Below are positions 7,893-11,202 of a DNA stretch of 11,202 nt, in pieces. Position 1 is the stretch's first letter; every line of letters starts with the position of its first letter. The notes below the pieces were generated by a model that saw only the letters and a list, made by a program, of their open reading frames with translations, did no database searches and was not told where the DNA came from. A program made the position numbers and the translations under genes. Source of the DNA: Avimuribaculum sp964395975 (GTDB lineage Bacteria; Bacteroidota; Bacteroidia; Bacteroidales; Muribaculaceae); assembly GCA_964395975.1 (NCBI GenBank), contig CAYNBZ010000062.1, forward strand, positions 1 to 11,202, in the 5' to 3' direction.

Positions 7893-9383
7893 TCAAAATT
7901 TAGAAAAATCGGTTTTCGACATATCACCATCGTTGATGAATGTTTCGTGAAATGCAAAAGCAGCATGGAGTGTGTGTGGAGTGTGTCCGCCTTTCGACAT
8001 CTTCAGATATTCGCGTAGCAATGGACGGTATGTCGGGTGGGCGCAATTCTCGATGATGGCTTCTGCTTTTTGTATTGGTGACTTTCCTCGCAGGTCTGCA
8101 ATTCCTTGTTCTGTGATTAGGATATCTACAGAATGCTCACTGTGATCTAAGTGCGATACCATGGGTACGATGGCACTTATCAAACCTTTTTTGGCTATCG
8201 ATGGGCAACTGAAAATAGATGTGTAGGCATTGCGTGTGAAGTCGGCTGAACCGCCGATGCCGTTCATCATCTTTGTACCCGTCACATGTGTTGAATTGAT
8301 GTTTCCGAAAATATCTGCTTCGAGAGCTGTGTTCATGGTTATCACTCCCAGGCGGCGTATTACTTCGGGGTTGTTTGAAATTTCGGCCGGACGCATTATT
8401 ACTTTGTCATGAAAGCGGTCGATATTGTCGAAGAATTCGGTCATGGCCTCGGTGGAGAATGTCATGGAGCATGTGCTTGCAAACCGGCATTTTCCAGATT
8501 TTATGAGGTTGAGCACAGAATCTTGTATTACCTCAGTGTACATGTCAAATGGCGGTATGTCGGCATTGGCATCAAGGCGTGCGAGTACGGCATTCGCTAT
8601 GTTGCCCACACCCGATTGCAATGGTAAGAATGTACTCGGAATGCGGCCTGCCTTTAGTTCTCCAATCAGAAAGCTGCACACATTCTCGCCTATCATCATG
8701 GTGGTTTCATCGCTTGGCGTAAATGGATGTCCGCCCTCTGGCACATTGGTTTTTACCACACCCACTATTTTTGTCGGGTCGATGTGTAATGTGTGGCTGC
8801 CGATAGTATCGTTTGGCTTGTATATGGGTATTTCACGTCGATAAGGAGGATCAAGGGGTATGTATATGTCATGCAGCCCCTTTATTTTTGGGTTTATGCC
8901 TTCGTTTACTTCAAGTAACACTTTCTTTGCAAGTGTCACAAATGTCGGGCTGTTACCGATGCCTGTGCTAAGCACGGCGTTCCCCTCGTCATCGATGCTT
9001 TGCACCTCTATGATTGCTACATCAAGAGGTCCAAAAGTGTTGTAACGCATTTTTTGTGACAATTCCGACAAGTGCAGGTCGAAGTATTGGATCGCCCCCG
9101 AATTGATAGCCTTACGGGTATCAGTACAAGATTGGTATGGAGTGCGTTTGTTTACTGCCTCGGCACGAGATAGTTCGCCATCTACAGAATCGTTGGTTGA
9201 TGCGCCGGTAAACAAGTTTATTTTGAATTCGCGTCCGGCTTCGTGCTCTTTTCGTGCCTTTTGGGCAATGGCAACGGGGATTGCTTTTGGGGTGCCACAA
9301 ATTGTGAAACCAGAAAAACTTACATTTTCACCATTGTAAACATATTCGGCAGCTTCTTCTGCCGACAGAATTGGGTATCTCAT
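7893..9383 (-). CDS. Acetyl-CoA hydrolase/CoA-transferase family protein (succinyl-CoA:acetate CoA-transferase-like)
   Basis: Class I CoA-transferase of the Cat1/AarC group, 496 residues, about the length of AarC. These enzymes move CoA between acyl groups, typically succinyl-CoA and acetate, through a glutamyl-CoA intermediate; many databases label them acetyl-CoA hydrolase. The likely catalytic glutamate is E284 in MYTEVIQDS (281-289). Other family segments are FSGFTICGTPKAIP (23-36), FTGAS (58-62), STGIGNSP (139-146), the CoA-contacting GIGGSADF (375-382) and ITEQGIADLRGKSP (423-436). In succinate- and propionate-forming Bacteroidales it would link succinyl-CoA to acetate or propionate handling, though substrate choice is not readable here. 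The start is an ATG at 9381-9383, 23 bp after the stop of the small membrane protein gene, so the two are probably one operon. Confidence 0.92.
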   Translation of the reverse strand: MRYPILSAEEAAEYVYNGENVSFSGFTICGTPKAIPVAIAQKARKEHEAGREFKINLFTGASTNDSVDGELSRAEAVNKRTPYQSCTDTRKAINSGAIQYFDLHLSELSQKMRYNTFGPLDVAIIEVQSIDDEGNAVLSTGIGNSPTFVTLAKKVLLEVNEGINPKIKGLHDIYIPLDPPYRREIPIYKPNDTIGSHTLHIDPTKIVGVVKTNVPEGGHPFTPSDETTMMIGENVCSFLIGELKAGRIPSTFLPLQSGVGNIANAVLARLDANADIPPFDMYTEVIQDSVLNLIKSGKCRFASTCSMTFSTEAMTEFFDNIDRFHDKVIMRPAEISNNPEVIRRLGVITMNTALEADIFGNINSTHVTGTKMMNGIGGSADFTRNAYTSIFSCPSIAKKGLISAIVPMVSHLDHSEHSVDILITEQGIADLRGKSPIQKAEAIIENCAHPTYRPLLREYLKMSKGGHTPHTLHAAFAFHETFINDGDMSKTDFSKF

Positions 9384-9406
9384 ATATGGTAACTTAAATT
9401 TGTGCG

Positions 9407-9829
9407 TTAGAATTTGGTTTTTAATATCTCATGTGCGATTATTGCTTTGCGCCAATTTTGTGTTGTGCAAATGCTTGTATTGTCATTGTAGGCATAATTA
9501 GGATCATTTGTCAGTTCGGTTATTGACCGTTGTCCTTCATTTTCCGGTGCCTGTATCAGTGGTGAGTTCTTGTCGGTATTGTGCTTTGGTATTGGAATGT
9601 AGCTTGGTGGTATTGCTGTTTCGGCATAAGTGTCATCGCTATTGTTTGGTATCCAATCGTCTGAAATTGGTTGTGCAGTCGTGGATGCAGAATGCACCAC
9701 CGGCGGCGTTGGTTGCCGGCGTGGTTGCTCTGATGTATCACCGGCCTTTTTTTTGACCGATTTGCTTAAAAAGCTAAGTAAGGCTCCTCCAATGATTATA
9801 AGTAATGGAAGTATGTCGGATAAGTCCAT
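9407..9829 (-). CDS. Small membrane-anchored hypothetical protein
   Basis: No named function recognised. The 140-residue protein has an N-terminal membrane segment at about 7-21 (LPLLIIIGGALLSFL) followed by a basic stretch (SKSVKKK), which predicts an anchor with the rest in the cytoplasm. Residues 29-120 are rich in Pro, Ser, Thr, Asn and Asp and look disordered. The C-terminal tail, NWRKAIIAHEILKTKF (125-140), is a short amphipathic segment; from memory, small Bacteroidetes proteins often end in a similar R-K-A-x-I-x-x-E-I-L motif, which argues for a real gene and perhaps a peptide docking site. The start is an ATG at 9827-9829 with a consensus promoter immediately upstream, leaving a leader of only some 12-16 nt. 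The gene leads the probable operon with the CoA-transferase. Confidence 0.78.
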   Translation of the reverse strand: MDLSDILPLLIIIGGALLSFLSKSVKKKAGDTSEQPRRQPTPPVVHSASTTAQPISDDWIPNNSDDTYAETAIPPSYIPIPKHNTDKNSPLIQAPENEGQRSITELTNDPNYAYNDNTSICTTQNWRKAIIAHEILKTKF

Positions 9830-9847
9830 GACAAATCAAATTTTCCC

Positions 9848-9879
9848 CAAAAATAACAATTTCAGTAAAAAAAGGCAAA
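9848..9879 (-). promoter_or_regulatory. Bacteroidetes consensus promoter for the 9829-7893 operon
   Basis: On the minus strand TTTG (complement of 9876-9879) is followed after 20 bp by TATTTTTG (complement of 9848-9855), a full match to the consensus. The predicted start is about 9842-9844, just before the ATG at 9829. The upstream box lies inside the stem of the preceding terminator and that terminator's T-run falls in the spacer, so the two elements share DNA. Confidence 0.65.
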
Positions 9880-9911
9880 CAGTATCATAAAAATCTCCGA
9901 TACTGTTTGCC
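9867..9911 (-). terminator. Intrinsic terminator (13-bp stem with T7 tract)
   Basis: Perfect inverted repeat ggcaaacagtatc (9874-9886) and gatactgtttgcc (9899-9911) with a 12-nt loop. On the minus strand the stem is followed directly by seven T residues (complement of 9867-9873), the classic Rho-independent layout. No T-run follows on the plus strand, so it works in one direction. It lies 184 bp beyond the lipoprotein stop and about 40 nt after a consensus promoter start, so it more likely ends a separate short transcript. Confidence 0.85.
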
Positions 9912-9950
9912 GTGTCCATCCCTTTAAAGGCTGGTATTAATCATGATTAA
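9867..9950 (-). ncRNA. Candidate small RNA of about 80 nt with its own promoter and terminator
   Basis: A minus-strand promoter at 9955-9985 and a strong intrinsic terminator at 9867-9911 bracket a transcript of roughly 80 nt. It begins near a perfect 14-bp palindrome TTAATCATGATTAA (9937-9950). It then carries CCTTTAAAGG (9921-9930) inside a larger imperfect stem (CCAG before it pairs with GATGG after it), and ends in the terminator hairpin. No convincing ORF lies inside: MINTSL is six codons long, and a 27-codon frame (ATG at 9915-9917) runs through the terminator. I do not recognise a known family (not tmRNA, SRP RNA, 6S or tRNA). The alternative is a regulated leader or attenuator for the operon that starts at 9829. 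Confidence 0.45.
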
Positions 9951-9954
9951 ACTG

Positions 9955-9985
9955 CAAATATTCAATGACTTATTCAAATGTCAAA
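9955..9985 (-). promoter_or_regulatory. Bacteroidetes-type promoter for the candidate small RNA
   Basis: On the minus strand TTTG (complement of 9982-9985) is followed after 19 bp by AATATTTG (complement of 9955-9962), matching TAnnTTTG at 7 of 8 positions with exact spacing. The predicted start is around 9950, at the edge of the perfect palindrome at 9937-9950, which could act as an operator. Confidence 0.55.
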
Positions 9986-10095
9986 AAAATATTACCCATT
10001 GCTTATAAGTGAATTGGTAGATGCTTGGGATAATTGTAAGACTGATGTTAATATTATACAGTGTGGAATTTTGCCAATCGTGGCATATGTGGGTT

Positions 10096-10500
10096 TTATA
10101 CTGTTAATTTCAGCAGGGTGAAAGATCGTGAAGTTGGTTCTCCTTCACCGAGTGTGCGTTTGACTGTAACATCCATTTTATCAGGTACAGTCATCCGTTC
10201 CAAGTGGATGCTGTAGAACACTTCTGTACTCTGATAGTTCATTGTAACATCTCCGGATATAGGGAAAGATGGAGCTATTGTCAGTGAGTAGCTTTCACTT
10301 CCATCTGTAACTTGGGCACTGACAAAACTCGTTGAAATTGTAATGCGAAAATCTCCATCTGTACTCTCCCATGTGCCACTGAAGTTATCCAAAAAGAGGT
10401 CCAACTCATCTTCAGGTGATATTCCATCTTCACAAGACACAAGTATCGGCAACCAAAAGCACAGCATTACCAATATTGGTACAAAATAAAAATTCTTCAT
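10096..10500 (-). CDS. Small predicted lipoprotein, function unknown
   Basis: A 134-residue protein with an N-terminal export signal: K2, a hydrophobic core (FVPILVMLCFWLPI) and a lipobox ending LVSC, making C23 the predicted lipidated residue after signal peptidase II cleavage. The acidic residues right after it (CEDG) resemble the charged lipoprotein export signal that sends Bacteroidetes lipoproteins to the outer face of the outer membrane. The mature part is short and rich in alternating hydrophobic and polar residues. It starts FSGTWESTDGDFRITI (40-55), the Gly-x-Trp opening seen in small lipocalin-like beta-barrels, but that is only a resemblance. The ATG at 10498-10500 is preferred over an in-frame TTG two codons upstream because it gives a better signal peptide start. 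It has no close neighbour on its upstream side and is probably transcribed alone. Confidence 0.75.
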   Translation of the reverse strand: MKNFYFVPILVMLCFWLPILVSCEDGISPEDELDLFLDNFSGTWESTDGDFRITISTSFVSAQVTDGSESYSLTIAPSFPISGDVTMNYQSTEVFYSIHLERMTVPDKMDVTVKRTLGEGEPTSRSFTLLKLTV

Positions 10501-10612
10501 AAGCAAATAATTTTAAAAACACGCATCCAATGCACTGCGGGGTTACGCGTCGTGGTTAATAAAATCAAGAATCAAGAATGAAGGTTATTTTTGTTAAGAA
10601 TTTCTTACTATG

Positions 10613-10620
10613 CAAATTTA
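10613..10620 (-). promoter_or_regulatory. Possible -7 box upstream of the lipoprotein gene
   Basis: TAAATTTG on the minus strand matches TAnnTTTG fully, but no TTTG lies 19-21 bp upstream. It would give the lipoprotein gene a leader of about 110 nt. Such an 8-mer is expected by chance in AT-rich DNA, so support is weak. Confidence 0.3.
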
Positions 10621-10867
10621 AAATATTTTTCACGATTGTGTGGTTGTGGTACACGAAATTGTTGCGCTTTTAGTATTATTTAATACATTTGGATACTCAT
10701 TAGGGTGATTGTAGGATAAACGTTGTAGTACAATCTATTCATTAAAAAAAAGTCACTCTATACACAAATTCCTAAAGGGGGAATTTATTTTGGTTTGAAA
10801 AAGGTTGATAAAAGTTACTCTGCTTTTAATTATACTTATGGCTTATGCCAACTTTCATTCTCCCTTC

Positions 10868-10902
10868 CCCCTGCCACCCTCTATGGCAATTGGTGGCAGG
10901 GG
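10868..10902. repeat. GC-rich inverted repeat, 11-bp arms
   Basis: cccctgccacc (10868-10878) and ggtggcagggg (10892-10902) form a perfect stem with a 13-nt loop. It stands out because the flanking DNA is strongly AT-rich. Neither side carries a T-tract, so it is not a classic intrinsic terminator. It could be the 3' hairpin of a transcript from the promoter at 11051-11082, or a dispersed palindromic repeat. Confidence 0.6.
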
Positions 10903-11050
10903 CTGCTAAAGTTAAAAAGTATATAAACCTGCTTTTACTCGATACAATTCAATCTAAACTCTTTTTGTCTTTTTTATGCAGGCTCAAAGTTTTTTCAACA
11001 GGATTGATTAAAATGTCACCATCAAAACAATCTTTAATACCTTATGGCTG

Positions 11051-11082
11051 CAAAAGTATGTAATATTTGGCAATATGCCAAA
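11051..11082 (-). promoter_or_regulatory. Bacteroidetes consensus promoter reading leftward
   Basis: On the minus strand TTTG (complement of 11079-11082) is followed after 20 bp by TACTTTTG (complement of 11051-11058), a full consensus match. The predicted start is about 11047. No ORF of useful length follows for over 500 bp, so the transcript is either non-coding or a long leader for the lipoprotein gene at 10500. Confidence 0.6.
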
Positions 11083-11086
11083 TATT
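11062..11086. promoter_or_regulatory. Perfect 11-bp palindrome overlapping the promoter (operator candidate)
   Basis: Arms aatatttggca (11062-11072) and tgccaaatatt (11076-11086) are exact inverse complements around a 3-nt centre. The palindrome covers the upstream box and most of the spacer of the promoter at 11051-11082, so a dimeric helix-turn-helix repressor bound there would block RNA polymerase. No regulator gene is visible in the window. Confidence 0.55.
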
Positions 11087-11202
11087 TTGAAAGAAATATT
11101 TCATTGTGCTTTAGAATTTCTTTAATTGCTTGCAATTTGCAGATATTATGGGTCAGTAGATTTTTAGTGGGGATAAGCATATAGTTTTGCGATGCGGAAT
11201 AA

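Larger units (their letters stand above)
10501..11202. other. 702-bp AT-rich region without a supportable gene
   Basis: No frame of credible length or composition is present on either strand. Visible elements are a perfect -7 box (TAAATTTG, minus strand, 10613-10620) without a matching upstream box, which may serve the lipoprotein gene with a leader of about 110 nt; a GC-rich hairpin at 10868-10902; a TGGCTTATGCCA dyad at 10839-10850; and a full promoter with a palindromic operator at 11051-11086. On the plus strand TAGTTTTG (11182-11189) could be a -7 box for a gene past the window edge, but no upstream box fits. The right-hand neighbour is not visible. Confidence 0.6.

Noticed and set aside
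8425..8844. 139-codon plus-strand open frame inside the CoA-transferase gene
   Set aside because: It is antisense to conserved coding sequence, including the catalytic segment, and has no recognisable domain.
9834..9917. 27-codon minus-strand frame MDTANSIGDFYDTV and onward
   Set aside because: It runs straight through the intrinsic terminator hairpin and T-run, so the repeat structure explains the sequence better than coding does.
10949..11041. 30-codon minus-strand frame downstream of the operator promoter
   Set aside because: Its residues look protein-like (KDCFDGDILINP), but it has no ATG, GTG or well-placed TTG start and is short enough to be chance.
10845..11063. 72-codon plus-strand open frame in the gene-free region
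   Set aside because: It runs through the GC-rich hairpin and the operator palindrome, has poor composition and no suitable promoter or family resemblance.
1..11202. CRISPR arrays, insertion sequences, phage genes, tRNA or rRNA genes
   Set aside because: Reading by eye I saw no regularly spaced direct repeats, transposase or integrase motifs, tRNA cloverleaf or rRNA segments.

Overview
The window looks like chromosomal DNA from an anaerobic or microaerophilic member of the Bacteroidales. A gut genus near Muribaculaceae, Prevotella or Bacteroides is my guess, but the sequence does not settle the family. The reasons are the moderate GC content, several promoters matching the Bacteroidetes consensus (TTTG, 19-20 bp, TAnnTTTG) instead of E. 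coli -35/-10 boxes, the lack of clear Shine-Dalgarno sequences, the grpE-dnaJ pair without dnaK beside it, and the gene content (flavodiiron protein, carboxynorspermidine decarboxylase, CoA-transferase of succinate/acetate metabolism). Every gene I can support lies on the minus strand, so transcription runs from high to low coordinates.

Reading in the direction of transcription: 10501-11202 is AT-rich and has no supportable gene, but it holds a consensus minus-strand promoter with a perfect 11-bp palindrome between its boxes, and a separate GC-rich hairpin. Next is a small predicted lipoprotein (10096-10500). After it comes a compact unit at 9867-9990 with promoter, palindromic leader and intrinsic terminator, which looks like a roughly 80-nt small RNA. 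A second consensus promoter, with its upstream box inside that terminator, leads into a small membrane-anchored protein (9407-9829) and an acetyl-CoA hydrolase/CoA-transferase family enzyme (7893-9383), probably one operon. A long imperfect dyad separates these from ispE (6972-7796).

Then follow grpE (6242-6841) and dnaJ (5004-6167), co-chaperones of DnaK, ending in a 19-bp perfect hairpin. A consensus promoter at 4874-4904 starts a likely operon of a UvrD/PcrA-type helicase (2523-4847, TTG start), nspC (1363-2526, overlapping the helicase by 4 bp) and a flavodiiron protein (113-1303).

Most of this is housekeeping: protein folding, isoprenoid precursor synthesis by the MEP pathway, DNA repair, spermidine-type polyamine synthesis, oxygen or NO detoxification and CoA-ester metabolism. 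I found no CRISPR array, insertion sequence, prophage, tRNA or rRNA. The least explained signals are in the non-coding DNA at 9840-9990 and 10501-11202.
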